Shown here: positions 1 through 11,352 of the stretch, one piece after another
How the letters are laid out: every line of letters starts with the position of its first letter
How positions within the stretch are numbered: the stretch's first letter is position 1
Assembly: GCA_028564925.1 (NCBI GenBank)
Contig: CM053033.1
Coordinates: forward strand, 202,887,607-202,951,606
Length of the DNA stretch: 64,000 bases
Direction: 5' to 3'
Origin: Lithobates sylvaticus
Taxonomy: Eukaryota > Chordata > Amphibia > Anura > Ranidae
Made by a program: the position numbers and the translations under genes
Notes under the pieces: generated by a model
What the model was told of the DNA's origin: nothing
The model's input: the letters and a program-made list of their open reading frames with translations, nothing else
Databases searched by the model: none

Positions 1-152
<152 letters not shown>

Positions 153-298
153 TAAGAGACTGGTACACCATTGAAGGGGGGGGGAGGGCTGGGGTCCATG
201 GGATCATCGGCATGGATGGAGACTGTATTTTTCAGACAACACTTGCACAATGCATACTGACTAGCCCACACCCTACAGAGCAACACGACCCATATTAC

Positions 299-436
299 TC
301 ACATTATTATTATACACGATTTATATAGCGCCAACAGTTTACACAGCACTTTACAATGTATAGGGAGACAACACAATTACAGTACAGTTCAATACAAAAG
401 GTGCAGGTGGGCCCTGCTCGTAGGGCTTACATTCTA
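299..436 (-). repeat. L2-like LINE 3' tail, 5'-truncated
   Basis: Read on the minus strand it carries the 3' tail features of the LINE at 23175-24484: a 'TGTAAGC...GAGCAGGGC' block, then 'GTAAA...CTGTTGGCGCTATATAAAT' and an ATT/AAT simple repeat. No coding part is present, as is usual for 5'-truncated copies. It lies about 150 bases inside the GJD2 intron. Confidence 0.75.
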
Positions 437-2261
437 AAGGGACGGGGTGGTGGTACAAAAGGTGACCCCTTACCGAGCTTTTGGCCCACTTCTGCTCTAC
501 CGTACCATATGGCTCCGTGCTACCCTACTGAGCATTACGGCCCCATGCCACCACAGTGGGCAACATGGCCTACTTCTCTCCTCCAGGGGGCCTACCGTAC
601 TCCAAATTAGACTGAAGCACTGCAGATATCCTCACCGACAGGTAGATTGAGGAGTGGGTGTGGTGACTGGTAGGCATATGTGGAATACAAGGTTGAATGC
701 TTGGATTTGACGCTCTCATATACATGTCTAACACATCACCTGGGGAAATTATAGCATTTTTTATTTATTTTTTTGTCATATCAGCAGTGCATTCTAGGGT
801 TAAAGCAGCTCAAATAATTCATCGGCCGGGGCTGCCCCCCAGAGCCCCGCGCCATGCCTGCATCATAACACACATCTCAATGCACCCACCGACAGGTGCT
901 TGCAGGGATAAATTGGCACATGGCAAAACGACAGCTGTGTGAAGCAAGCATTCACAGAACGGCAGTCTCTCTGTGAATGTACTAGGTGTGTCCACCATCG
1001 TTCCCACTATTTACTATATGTCTTGTGTGTTGCTAGGGTAACGTATAAGCTCTAGCATAACCGTGCAAACCTGTCATTGAGTGATGTATGGACGCTACAC
1101 TGTATATTCATGTACACACGTTAATTTCCATCTCTTAAAGATCACTCGTTCCCTGCAGTCTTCTCTATCTCCCCGCCTGAAATGTCACACTCCATTTGCC
1201 ATTTTCCTGGCTGTTTGGTAACCCTGTGTAGTCTCTGTGTTTTTTTTTTTTTTTTACAACATTTTTAAATGTACTCTTTTTTTCCCCAGAATCTGACAGT
1301 GTTTCTCAGTATGAATTTAATTTAACAAAAAATATGTGCTGTAGCCCATGGCAACCAATCGTCTTTTATTAATATGACTGCTGGAAACTGAATTCTGATT
1401 GGTCGATGTGGGTTACTCCGCTTTGCACATTATAGTTGCTCGTAACCCTGGCTTGTAATTTTTTTTTTTTTTGGATAGAGGTTTTACAAGGAATGGGGGA
1501 AGGGGGGAGGAATCTGTTATGAGTATGCCAGCTCTGCTTCATTTGGTCCTTTCATGTCTAATAGGTGGCTGGGTGGCTGAACCAGTTCTGTGCTAAGCAG
1601 TGTCTCTTACAACTCTGATCTCATATCTATATGATGAATAATACATAGCGTGTTATTACTGCTGTCGCTGCATGTTTTGCTGGTTGTTACACATTTATGC
1701 TCTAATTTAATAAGGCAATGCAGGGTGCAGTATCCTATAACAACCAATCAGAATCTTTTTTTTTACTGATCTGACTACAGTAAAACCTAAATACCTTCAC
1801 TTAGCCCTGCCATATAAAATAGTCCCATCAAACCAAAGGCTTTACAATTGGGGTCCTTGTTAAAAGATAATGGAGGCGCAAGGGTCTCAATGAGTTTTCC
1901 AAATGGAGGGGGTCTGATTGTTACAATGATCATTTTTATATATGGTACATTCTCTTTTTTTATTTAGGTCCCCTACATTTTTTTATTTTATTTGGGTCCC
2001 TTCCATTAAGTAGCAAGTCCTGCATCACCCATGTAAACAATAGTAGGACCGCCATTACACTCTTGTTTACAGGGCTTGGTAAACCAACCATTCAGGTACA
2101 ATGCTGCTCAGGGAGAATATGTACAGCATTGTGCTGCCACGTTAGGTTTCACCTGATCTGAAACTACAATGCTGTTATTGTGATGCTGAGATCTGGAAAG
2201 AGAACTCCATTTTAGGTGCATTATATTCATTTCTATCTCTGGTAAAGCCTTTTTTTTCTCA
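437..2261. other. Intronic sequence, nothing assigned
   Basis: No gene or clear transposon boundary seen. There are T-runs near 1239-1255, 1459-1472 and 1757, and CCAATCAGAATC-type boxes near 1333-1400 and 1738-1760 that resemble worn ends of common frog MITEs but lack a matching partner end. The conserved intronic regulatory sequence of a neuronal gene could lie here, but nothing in the text shows it. Confidence 0.5.
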
Positions 2262-3005
2262 GAGAATAGGTGCAGGAACTCCTCCCTTCCGAGTCACCGC
2301 TCATCTCCGCCCCTACCCACCTTCGAGCACTGTTCCTTGATTCCACCCCCTACCCACCTCTCATTACCACCCCTTTTAGAAGATACAGAACCAATTATTA
2401 TCTTGTAATTTGTAGGGAATTTGTTAATGATAACAACAAGAAAAACAATAAAATAGATCTAGCAACAATAGCCCCCACACAGTGACAATAGATCTACCCC
2501 AGCAACAACAGACTCCAAGCAGACAGCATCTCCAGTAGCCAGCAACATTAGACCACTCCCTCAACAGTAGACCCCACCAGCAGCGCCTTAAGGCGATCCA
2601 GTTCGCATTGCAGCGCTATACAAATTATTCATTCATTCAGTAATTCAACGTAAGATTTACCCCCAGAAACAAGAGATCGCCGACCAGAAACAATAATCTT
2701 CACCAGCAACAATAGAATAGATCCCCCTGCAAAAATAGATCCCCTCCGGCAACAATAGACATACCAGCAGCCAGCAACAATAGACCCCTCCCTCAACAGA
2801 ACATCCTACCTATCAACGATTGACACCCCAGTAACATAATACCCATCCCCAGCAACAAGAAAACAGAAGCCCCCACCCTCTGAAAAAATACATCCCCTCC
2901 AGAAATAATAGATTTCCCATCAGCCATCATCAATAGACCCTCCAGCACACCCCAGCACCCCTTGCCATTACATACATTCAGTTCTGGAGGTGCCGGTTCC
3001 TGCTG
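2262..3005. repeat. Degenerate AGCAACAATAGA tandem repeat in a MITE-like element
   Basis: A loose repeat with core 'CAGCAACAATAGACCCC' recurs roughly every 25-40 bases across about 500 bases. The block is bounded by inverted ends, GGTGCAGGAACTCC near 2269 and GGAGGTGCCGGTTCCTGC near 2986, so it looks like one element whose interior expanded in tandem. A short LINE tail is inserted near 2583-2640. Confidence 0.5.
2583..2640 (+). repeat. Short L2-like LINE tail fragment
   Basis: Contains 'GCAGCGCTATACAAATTATT' followed by ATTC repeats, matching the end of L2-like elements (GCGCTATATAAAT plus simple repeat). It lies inside the AGCAACAATAGA block. Confidence 0.5.
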
Positions 3006-3009
3006 AAAA

Positions 3010-4027
3010 AAAAGCCCTGGAAGCCTTCATTAAAACAAATATATTCAAAGCAATGTTCCAGTGTCTACTCTTGCCCTGATTGACCAGAATTCCCATACAC
3101 CTGCAAAACCTATGGTAAGATACTGCCATTTACCTTTAGGGCTTGTCCACACTAGCGGTTGGGGGGCTGGGAATGATCGGGAGCCGGTGGTACTGGCTCC
3201 TGATCATATGACTACCATGACAGCCAAGCACAGTGGTCATGTGGTCGGCAATCCTTCCTGCCCCCATGAGCATAAAGATCCAGCTAAAGGGCCACCAGGC
3301 CCAGGCAGAAAAGGGTTAAGGAAGTTAAAGCTGAACTCCAGCCAGCAACAATATTTGGACATGTGCACTGTAAAAATAAATGAGCACTAATGACTTGTGT
3401 GCCATATGTGTAGACTGCAACATATACAGTGTAGTAGGCACCAGACGTTGGCGCTGAGTCTTATGCTTCTGGCTGTGATACAGCTCTCATAGCGGGCAGC
3501 TTGCTCAGCAGCTTGTCCATTCATTAAACGCCTTGCCTTCTTTTCACAGAATTCAAGGTGTTCTCTGATTGGAGGAGACGCGGATGAATGTAAGGATTTC
3601 CCTCTACCAATCACACAACGCTTTGCATACTGCAAAAAGAATGCAAGGTGTTTACTGAATAGTTGCACTGTAAAACAAGCAAGTCACTATGTACTCCACC
3701 CAGTGTAAGGCCAGCCAAACATGGACACAGACAGCGTTGATGCGGGAAAACCTCTTGCAGAGCCATTGTCTTTTCCCAGCGGGGGGGGGGGGGGCTCAGT
3801 GTCTTGGGTCCTGATTGGGAAGATTGATATCAATAGATGCAGCAGCAGGACACAAGAGTACACCCGCACGAGTGGGCATCACAGAGAGAGGGAGAGCGGC
3901 TCTCTAACGGGGCATTCAAGAAGAGGAGAAGCCAGGAGCGCCACTGAGGGACCCCATAAGAGGAGGATCGGGGCCACTCTGTGCAAAACCAACTGCACAG
4001 AGGAGGTAAGTAGGACATTTTTTTTTT
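3010..4027. other. Intronic sequence with G-run, nothing assigned
   Basis: No supported gene. The 109- and 122-codon open frames here lack family features. There is a run of about 14 G at 3781-3794 and a C/T-rich stretch before the next element. 'GTTAAAGCTGAACTCCAGCC' near 3324 resembles a worn end of the TTAA-flanked AGNGGA-type families. Confidence 0.45.
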
Positions 4028-4031
4028 TTAA

Positions 4032-5052
4032 CCACTTCCCTACCCGCCCATTGTCATATGACGTCCGCAGATGGGATCTCCCATCCTAGGCGGGCGTCAT
4101 ATCACGTCCCCGGCTGCCCGGCGGTAAAGGGGGCGCGTGCGCACACCCGCCTCATCACTGAGGAGCCGATGCACATGCCTGGCGGCCGCAATGTCTGCCG
4201 AGCACTCGTGATCGCTCATTACAGAGCAGGACCATGGATCTGTGTGTGTAAACACACAGATTCACGTCCTGTAAGGGAAGAGGAGACAGATGGTGTGTTC
4301 CAAGTATATAGGAACACCGTCCGGACGCCTCCCCAAGTCAGTCCCCTCCCCCTACAGTTAGAATCACACACATAGGTTGGACTTGATGGACATGTGTCTT
4401 TTTTCAACCTTGCTTACTATGTAACTATGTAAGAATCACTCCCTAGGTAACACATTTAACCCCTTGATCGCCCCCTAGTGTTAACTACTTCCCTGCCAAT
4501 GACATTTATACAGCACTGATTGCTGTATAAATGTGAATAGTCCCAAGTGTCGAAAGTGTTCCGATATGTCTGCCACAATGTCACAGTCACGATAAAAAAT
4601 CACAGATCGCCGCCATGAAAAGTAAAAGAAAACAATAAACAATAAAAATGCCATAAATCTATCCCCTATTATGTAGGCGCTATAACTTTTGCGAAAATCA
4701 ATCAATATATGCTTATTGCGATTTTTCTTTACCAAAAATATGTAGAAGAATACATATCGGCCTAAACTGAGAAAAAAAAAATTGGGATATTTATTACAGC
4801 AAAAATAAAAAAAAAATATTGCGTTTTTTTCAAAGTTGTCGCTCTTCTTTTTTTTATAGCGCAAAAAATAAAAACCACAGAGGTGATCAAATACCACCAA
4901 AAGAAAGCTCTATTTATGGGGAAAAAATTATTACATTTTCATTTGGGTAGAGTGTTCAGTTGAGTGTTGCATGACTGTGCAATTGTCATTCAAAATGTTA
5001 CAGCGCTGAAAATTGTCCAGGAAGGGTGTAAAAATGCCCTGTATTGAAGTGC
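4032..5052. mobile_element. Family C element (piggyBac-like, TTAA-flanked), copy 1
   Basis: Bounded by TTAA at 4028-4031 and 5053-5056, with ends CCACTTCCC and AAGTGC. The interior carries the family's shared core in the order seen in the other copies: a GC-rich arm, a 'GATCGCCCCCTAGTG' block, a 'TTTATACAG...TGATTGCTGTATAAATG' hairpin, then an A/T-rich block with 'ACCACCAAAAGAAAGCTC'. No transposase is present. A 64-bp element is inserted at 4368-4431. The superfamily is inferred from the TTAA target and CC-starting ends; Kolobok is the alternative. Confidence 0.75.
4368..4431 (+). mobile_element. 64-bp mini-element nested in family C copy 1
   Basis: It is flanked by the 8-bp direct repeat AGAATCAC (4360-4367 and 4432-4439) and begins ACACATAGGTTGG, ending TACTATGTAACTATGTAA-like. 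Removing it restores the usual family C sequence (GTTAGAATCAC joined to TCCCTAG). The 8-bp duplication suggests hAT-type mobilisation, although no clear terminal inverted repeats are seen. Confidence 0.6.
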
Positions 5053-5056
5053 TTAA

Positions 5057-5556
5057 ACAAGACTTTAGATATCCTTTAAGCTGCTGCGGTAGCTGAATAT
5101 GATTGTACACATACCGTGGAAAAAATGATACCCAATGTCACATCCAATGGGCAGTCTCTCCACCCAATGCTACCCATTCAAACGAAAGGGGCCACGCCTC
5201 AACCACAAGCCAAACACTAGACTTGCAGTTGCAGAGTGGTATTCCTTTTTGAAATCCCTGTTCAGCTGCAAGAAAGAGCAGGCTTTTAGGAGGTAGCAGT
5301 ATCCGCTTCTGTCCTGCTTTTCACAGGGATGACATGGGTCTTTAGTTCGGTCATGCATGTAACGGCACCATGTAATGACATGCCACTGTTCTCTGCAACA
5401 TTCTCTTCTAAGCCCTGGGCTGCTTGATAATGCGCCACCAGGGCTATGCTATGCATACTAGCTCATTATGCCTTTGTCTTGCAGGTTTTTTTTATTTTTT
5501 TGTTTTTTTTTTTTAGGGTTTACAACCACTTTAACATAAGCACTGGATACCCAACA
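5057..5556. other. Unassigned; T2-like right end at 5514-5534
   Basis: Mostly featureless, with T-rich runs at 5487-5513. GGGTTTACAACCACTTTAA at 5515-5534 is a right end of the TTAA-flanked T2/Kolobok-like group (compare GTTTACATCCACTTTAA at 21800). Its left partner was not found. Confidence 0.4.
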
Positions 5557-5560
5557 TTAA

Positions 5561-6559
5561 AGTGGTATTAAACCAAATAAAAAAATAAAATGCGCCCCCC
5601 CCCCAGCAGGTTCACCGCATACTGTCACCGCTGACAGGGAATCCATCTTTACTCAGTCTTCCTTTCCGGGTTTGCGCGCTCTGGCCGTGGCAAAGCTCTC
5701 TCAATGGATAGCATGCCATCCATTGAGAGAGCAGTGCTCATACGCGGATGGTGTCACCGGCTGCTACACATGTAAATATCTCCTAAATGGTGCATGTTTA
5801 GGAGATATTTACTATACCTACAGCCTAGCCTTGAAGGATCAAGTTCACTTTTGCAGACAACAAAATGTGCATTAAGGCTGCTTTCACACTGAGCGGTGGG
5901 GGCGCTGGCGGTAAAGCGGCGCTATATTTAGCGCCGCTTTACCGCCGTTTTAGCGGCGCATTTCGCCGCTAGCGGGGTGGTTTTACCCCCGCGAGCGGCC
6001 GAAAAAGGGTCAATACCGCCCGCAAACCGCCGCTGCAGCGGCGTTTTGCGGGCGGGTTCGGCGCGCTCCCCCATTGTTTTCAATGGGACCGGGCGCTATA
6101 GGAGCGGTAAATATACCGCTCCTATAGCGAGCCAAAGATGCGGCTTGCAGGACATTTTTGAGCGTCCTGCAACCGCACCGCTTCAGTGTGAAAGCCCTCG
6201 GGCTATTCTTAGCGCAATAACGCCTGCAAACCGCCCCAGTGTGAAAGCAGCCTTATTATTCTTTTCTTTTGAAGCCTGTGAAGCTTTGCGCCAGAGATCA
6301 GAAGATCACTGGTGCCGCGCAGGTCTCCTTTAGATCTGTCAGTATATCTGTGTGCCGTACATCCCGTACGGGCAAGCAGATACACTCACAGGGAGAAACC
6401 AATGAACTACAACGGCGCTCCACAACGCTGTGCTAGTTCATTGAGAACTACAAGCCGACAACCACAAAGGATGTCGGGGCTTGTAGTTCATTCACATGTT
6501 ACATGCTCAACCCTAAAAACGGGTGGAACGTAACATGTTCCCAAAGGTTAACTTATCTT
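5561..6559. mobile_element. Probable T2/Kolobok-like element, worn, split by a family D MITE
   Basis: The left end AGTGGTATTAAACC follows TTAA at 5557-5560. A worn mirror of it, GGTTAACTTATCTT before TTAA at 6560-6563, gives a possible right end. A family D element is inserted at 5876-6252. Internal palindromic parts are seen (ATGGATAGCATGCCATCCAT near 5703; TAGGAGATATTTAC at 5804). The right boundary is uncertain. Confidence 0.4.
5876..6252. mobile_element. Family D MITE (Harbinger-like), copy 1
   Basis: The ends GGCTGCTTTCACACTGAG and ...AGTGTGAAAGCAGCC are inverted, with TAA before and TTA after. The interior folds on itself (GGTAAAGCGGCGCTATATTT against AAATATAGCGC-type arms) and is very CpG-rich. 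The 118-codon open frame across it is a by-product of this composition and is not a gene. Confidence 0.75.
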
Positions 6560-6563
6560 TTAA

Positions 6564-7105
6564 GCTGGCAGTACACAGAGAGGGTCAGAGGATGGCGAGT
6601 TCCTTATGCACGGTGCCCAAGGTTGTAATGCTGCACAATAAGAACCTGGTAGGCTTGATCCACCCACCAGCTGTTGACAATTTTAAAGCATTTTTCCGCC
6701 ACACACCTAAATAACCGTGACGGCACCCCAGTTGAAAAAGGCTGTATTGGTATCATAACTGGGTGAAAATGAAAACAAAAATCCTAAAAACTAATGCAGC
6801 CACCACATATAAGGATTAGAAATGTGAAATATATCTTGGACCAGAAATGTTTGGTCTTGAACCTCTCACAATAAGTATGGGGTTTGACCCCTGCATTTTC
6901 ACAATCTTTAGTACAAATAAATTGAGGAATGCCTCTAATATAAAATTGAGCATTACTGCCATTCCATGACATAATGCTTTACTTTGCATAAACCAAGGGA
7001 CAGTGTAAACCTTTCAGCACTTAGATATCGTAGGGATGCTTACCATAAATGATGCAAATGTCATGGTCACCGTGCAACTCGGGCTAGATGGTTAAGGGTG
7101 GTACT
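6564..7105. other. Intronic sequence, nothing assigned
   Basis: No element ends, gene features or simple repeats that I can support. Confidence 0.4.
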
Positions 7106-7418
7106 GCACAAACAACAAAAAAATAAGAAGGGTGCAAACGCCTAGTACATTACTTCTAGGACTTTATTAAGGGATTCAAAAATACAGATTATACTCATAA
7201 ATACAGAAGTCCACCTTCCAACCTCATGGAATTGTGAGGATGGCAGAACCAGCTTACACGTTTCGGGGGACAGGCCCCTTCCTCAGAGCAACAACTCACA
7301 TGTCATTTTGATACACTACTATTCCTTGTTGGTTTGTGAGTATAATCTGTATTTTTTAACCCCTTACTAAAGTGCTGGAGGTAATGCACTACACGTTTGC
7401 GCCTTTTTTTTTGTTGTT
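7106..7418 (-). mobile_element. Penelope-like / inverted-arm retroelement relic (i)
   Basis: Two inverted arms of about 90 bases (7106-7195 and 7328-7418) are recognisable by ACAGATTATACTCA against TGAGTATAATCTGT and by AACAACAAAAAAA against its complement. The loop between them carries a hammerhead-like motif on the minus strand, followed downstream on that strand by AATAAAG within 110 bases. This is the same layout as the elements at 30073 and 40387. Termini and target duplication were not found. Confidence 0.55.
7251..7290 (-). ncRNA. Hammerhead-ribozyme-like motif (a)
   Basis: On the minus strand: stem I GCT, core CTGAGGA, an extra A, stem II GGGG with loop CCTGT and CCCC, one extra C, GAAA, then ACGTGT (a worn ACGCGT palindrome), A as the cleavage base and AGC closing stem I. 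The order of parts fits a type I hammerhead with a minimal stem III, as reported in Penelope-like elements. The extra A after CTGAGGA departs from the textbook core. Activity is unknown. Confidence 0.45.
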
Positions 7419-7773
7419 TCTACTTACGATAAGTTATGATTCCATCTATAATACTGACTTTCTAAAGTGTACCTGTCATCTTTCCTTAGTGATGACTGCT
7501 AATTAGGGTTGAAGCTATATTCACCCCATCAGCCCTCAGTGTACTTGGCTTACTCACAAAGTCATCATCTTGGGAGTGTAACACTAACCCCACGTTGCCA
7601 CAATGATGGCATTTCTTTCTAGTGAACTGATATACTGCAATCTATGCACCCCAATGTAGCAGCCTCCACTATTGTATTAGAAAAAGGTAAACTAAAGATA
7701 TAGAACCTTATGGATCATAGCTTGGGACACCTGCCTTTGTACGCACATGAACTATAATGGCATACCAATCTAA
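7419..7773. other. Intronic sequence, nothing assigned
   Basis: No gene or transposon end seen. Confidence 0.4.
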
Positions 7774-7925
7774 GGCTGGATTCACACCTATGCATTTTTA
7801 GTGATTTTTGCATTTTGCAGATTTGCACTACAGTCCATTTAACATGGTTTCCTATGGAACACGTTCTGTAGTGCAAATCTGCAAAATGCAAAAAGCACTA
7901 AAAATGCATAGGTGTGAATCCAACC
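7774..7925. mobile_element. Near-perfect fold-back MITE, family D type
   Basis: A 152-bp element whose two halves are near-perfect inverted copies of each other: GGCTGGATTCACACCTATGC to the left, GCATAGGTGTGAATCCAACC to the right. It is flanked by TAA and TTA. The apex is a short stretch around TTAACATGGTTTCC. The TTCACAC ends group it with the Harbinger-like family D. Confidence 0.75.
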
Positions 7926-7928
7926 TTA

Positions 7929-8227
7929 GTCCTTAAGGTTCAATGTGGAGTTGGCCCACCCTTTGCAGCTATAACAGCTACAAAATCCTACGGACTGAGA
8001 CTAGGATGCCATTAAAGTTTATATGTGTGTAAAGGCAGGCGTCCCAATAATTTTGGCAATATAGTGTATAGTGTATAGTGTATAGTGTACTTCTGATGGT
8101 AGATCACCTTCATCCACTTTGTTTTTATGCTTAAAGCCCAACATTTGAAATCTGAAATTTTAATCTAAAGCTGATGGTACACTTATTTTTGTATTCATCC
8201 AGTGAGCTGAAGGTACAAAGAGACTAA
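7929..8227. other. Unassigned, with a short TATAGTG tandem
   Basis: Contains a tandem of GTATAGT units near 8061-8090 and otherwise no feature. Confidence 0.45.
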
Positions 8228-8653
8228 TGCCGCGTACACACGGTCAGAATTCTCGTTGGAAAAAGCTCTGATGGTTTTCCCGTCAGAATTCCGATGGAAT
8301 TTCGCTCAAACTGTCTTGCCTACACACGGTCACACCAAATTCCGACGGTCAGTAACACAGCGGCATAAAACACGTTCGACAGCACTATAAAAGGGAAGTT
8401 TAAGGCTTCCGAGCATGCGTCGAATTGTTTCCGAGCATGCGCCGGAATTTTGCGTGTCGGAATTGCATACACACGATCGGAAAATCCGATAGAAAGGTTT
8501 TCCGTCGGAAAAATTGAGAACAGGTTCTCAATCCAAAGTCCGTCGGCAATTCAGACAGAAAAAGACCGATGGGCATACACACGGTCGAAAAATCAGTTGA
8601 AAAGCTCCCATCGGACTGTTTTCATCGGAAATTCCGACCGTGTGTACGCGGCA
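8228..8653. mobile_element. Family A MITE (Harbinger-like), copy 1
   Basis: The left end TGCCGCGTACACACGGTC mirrors the right end GACCGTGTGTACGCGGCA. About 426 bp with no coding content. The interior repeats the end motif in worn inverted form (ACACGGTC near 8330 and 8578). TAA precedes the left end. Copies 10931, 12088, 36037, 61059 and 63174 align with it along their length. Confidence 0.85.
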
Positions 8654-9664
8654 GATTCTGCTATCCACACAATTGAGGTAGATTGAGGATTCCCCCTCTC
8701 ACAGGACCTTGAATTCTGACTATGACACCCGCAGCTGTAAGAATACACTGATCAGCAGTTCCAGCCTATTGGCTGTAGCTGTTATTCAGAAAAGCTGTTT
8801 GAGAATCTTTTGAGGAAAAAGTGATCAACTTCTGTTGGGAAGGGACTGCCACACATTGATTGAAATTTTTTTGCTCCCTGCTGGAACGGCCACATTTTAA
8901 TCAGTATTTGGCCAGCTTTACCGGTAACTGTAATTTATTATCTCTTCTTGGTGCCCATGCTTTGATATTATCCAGCTTTATACAGATGACCTGGGAATGG
9001 ACTAGGGCCAAACTACGCATGAGATTTCAGTAATATCACTAAATTTCATCCACAGTCGATTGTAGATTGCCACAATTAAGGGATACCTGAACCCAACCTT
9101 GTTTTTTTGTTTTGAATGGAGTAGGGAATGATTACAACTCCTGTCTGTTCTTGGATGTGAAAGCATTCGAATAGTGGCTTGACAAGGGGCTATATGGCAT
9201 TGGCCATTTCTATACCCCTGAAGGGTCCTTCACATTATAACACTGCATATCCAAATTAGAAATGCCTTTGTCTGAAATTTTTCAATTCCACCAAATTTCT
9301 TATTTTTTACAATTGCTCTGGCCCACCTTTCAGAGCATCCCGGCCTCAAGGCCTGGTGCACCAGAGATACCGGTCAGAGAGCTAGTATAGCTATGGGCTT
9401 TTACTTGACTACCCGCATAAATTGTCTTACATGGCAGAATGGGACAAAGACCTTTTTGGTGGATTTGGACCTAGGTCAATGGTGTAAACATTATTAGTTA
9501 TCTTTCAGAAGAATTTCAAATATCTCTTTAATAGAGGCTAATATTAAGGTGGTACCTGGTTCTTTCCCACCTTGCAAAACTGTATCTGAGCTCTTCCCCA
9601 TTTTGCTTTCAGGATGTGCTTTACAAGGACACTGTGGGGTTACATAGTTACATAGTACTAAAGT
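8654..9664. other. Intronic sequence, nothing assigned
   Basis: About 1 kb without recognisable ends, genes or tandem repeats. Confidence 0.4.
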
Positions 9665-10640
9665 CATATTGACGGTGCACTTTGAAAAGTGCAGCTGCAC
9701 TCTGCAAGAGCAGTTGCTCCAGAGCTTAGTAAATAAGCACAAGCTCTGCTGACTACTATCACCCAATCATGTGCAAGCAAAAATGCTAGGGCTGTTACTG
9801 ATTAAAACTTTTGTGTTCGATTAATCGATTTTTTTTAATCAATTAATTGACTAATTTTCGATTAATTATAGCACAAATACAGTTTTTAAAAAAAAAAATT
9901 CCCCCCATACTGTACTGTCCACATCTCCCCCCATACTGTACTGTCCACATCTCCCCCATACTGTACTGTCCACATCTCCCCACACCTCCCCCATACCCTA
10001 ATATTCACGATTGTCTGCCCTGTCCGGAATAGACAGCAGGCAGACCCGTCCGTCCTCAGAGTAGATGGCACAAGCAGACGGGCGATGATCGGCCACTTTC
10101 ACCTTATGGCATGGACCCCTGTGCAAACAGGTGGTCATGCAAGCGGGTATCAAAAGGGTTAACACAGACCATAAACTGCTCTCACGTCTCCTTAGATCTC
10201 AGCAAGGACGCCAGGTCATCGGTAGAAAGAAAATATCTAAGTGCTCACCGCTTAAGTATAAGATTTAGTTTTTGTGTTCAAACACAAACTACTCACATAA
10301 AGCACGCCGCTACTAAGCCGCCGTCGGGTGGACCAAGATGGGCGCGGCTCCGGAGCTAGGCCAAAGCCGCGGCCTTTCCTAGGGGCGAGACCGCAGAGCT
10401 CACTCCGCGGATCTTCCTCGATCAAAATTATTTTGATCGATCAAAGAAATTAACGATTAATCGAACAATTAATCGTTCATTTCCGCAGCCCTAAAAAATG
10501 CTATTTTCTTTTATTTTCCTTGTAAGTGATTGGATATTCTTTGCAAAGTGAAGCTTTACCTCATTTAATAAGCTTCGGAGCAACTGCAGAGTCTATCTGC
10601 AAAGTGCACAGTCTATTTGCCTTTAGTAAATCAACCCCTT
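9665..10640. mobile_element. Family Q MITE split by a hAT element
   Basis: The left part carries 'GCACTTTGAAAAGTGCAG' and 'AAGCTCTGCTGAC'; the right part ends TTTGCCTTTAGTAAATCAACCCC. These match the intact copy at 62288-62553. The two parts are separated by the hAT element at 9787-10493, whose 8-bp duplication AAAAATGC lies in the family's usual 'AAAAATGCTATTTT' stretch. The exact left end is uncertain. Confidence 0.6.
9787..10493 (+). mobile_element. hAT-like element, TAGGGCTG family, copy 1
   Basis: The ends TAGGGCTG and CAGCCCTA are inverted and flanked by a perfect 8-bp target duplication AAAAATGC (9779-9786, 10494-10501), the hAT hallmark. Subterminal parts are rich in ATTAATCG. It holds a small tandem of 'CATACTGTACTGTCCACATC' (9906-9983) and a block shared with the copy at 15294-16165, including a 64-codon open stretch starting MDPCANRWSCKR at 10111. 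No BED finger or transposase domain is seen. Confidence 0.85.
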
Positions 10641-10927
10641 TGCACCACGTTTTGTGGGAATGTCCTAGAATTAGGGGGTTTTGGAACAGGAGTTTTTTTC
10701 TTGCTCCAGAGATTTACAGGGCTGGAAATACAGCAATAGCCCCAAATAGCTTTACTTGTTGAACCAGTAAGGGATGTACCTCATAGCTCACAACGACTGA
10801 AGTTTTGGATTTTTCTGGCAGCCAAAATCCCTATAGCTGGGGCTTGAGAAAAACCCCTTGGTTTCTCTAGCACAGGTCAAGCACAAGATTTCATGAATTA
10901 TGACACATGGGAAGATTGCTAGTATAC
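10641..10927. other. Intronic sequence, nothing assigned
   Basis: Nothing recognised. Confidence 0.35.
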
Positions 10928-10930
10928 TTA

Positions 10931-11349
10931 TGCCGGTCGGAATTCTCGTCGGAAAAAGCTCTGATGGTTTTCCCTTTGGAATTCCGACGGAATTTCGCTC
11001 AAACTGTCTTGCCTACACACGGTCACACCAAATTACGACGGTCAATAACACCACGCCTTAAAAAACGTTTGACTGCAGCACTATAAAAGGGAAGTTTAAT
11101 GCTTCTGAGCATGCGTCAAATTGTTTCCGAGCATGCATTGGAATTTTGCGTGTCGGAATTGCATACACACGATCGGAAAATCCGATAGAAAGGTTTTCCG
11201 TCTGAAAAATTAAGAACAGGTTCTCAATCCAAAGTCCGTAGGAAATTCCGACAGAAAAAGACCGATGGGCATACACACGGTCGGAAAATCCGAAGAAAAG
11301 CTCCCATCGGACTGTTTCCATCGGAAATTCCGACCGTGTGTACGCGGCA
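10931..11349. mobile_element. Family A MITE, copy 2
   Basis: Aligns to copy 1 throughout, but the left end is TGCCGGTCGG, lacking the CGTACACAC part, so one terminal repeat is internally deleted. The right end ACCGTGTGTACGCGGCA is complete. TTA precedes it and TAA follows. Confidence 0.8.
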
Positions 11350-11352
11350 TAA

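Noticed and set aside
5977-6333. 118-codon frame
   Set aside because: Lies in a CpG-rich family D MITE; the related MITE at 28904 gives unrelated frames.
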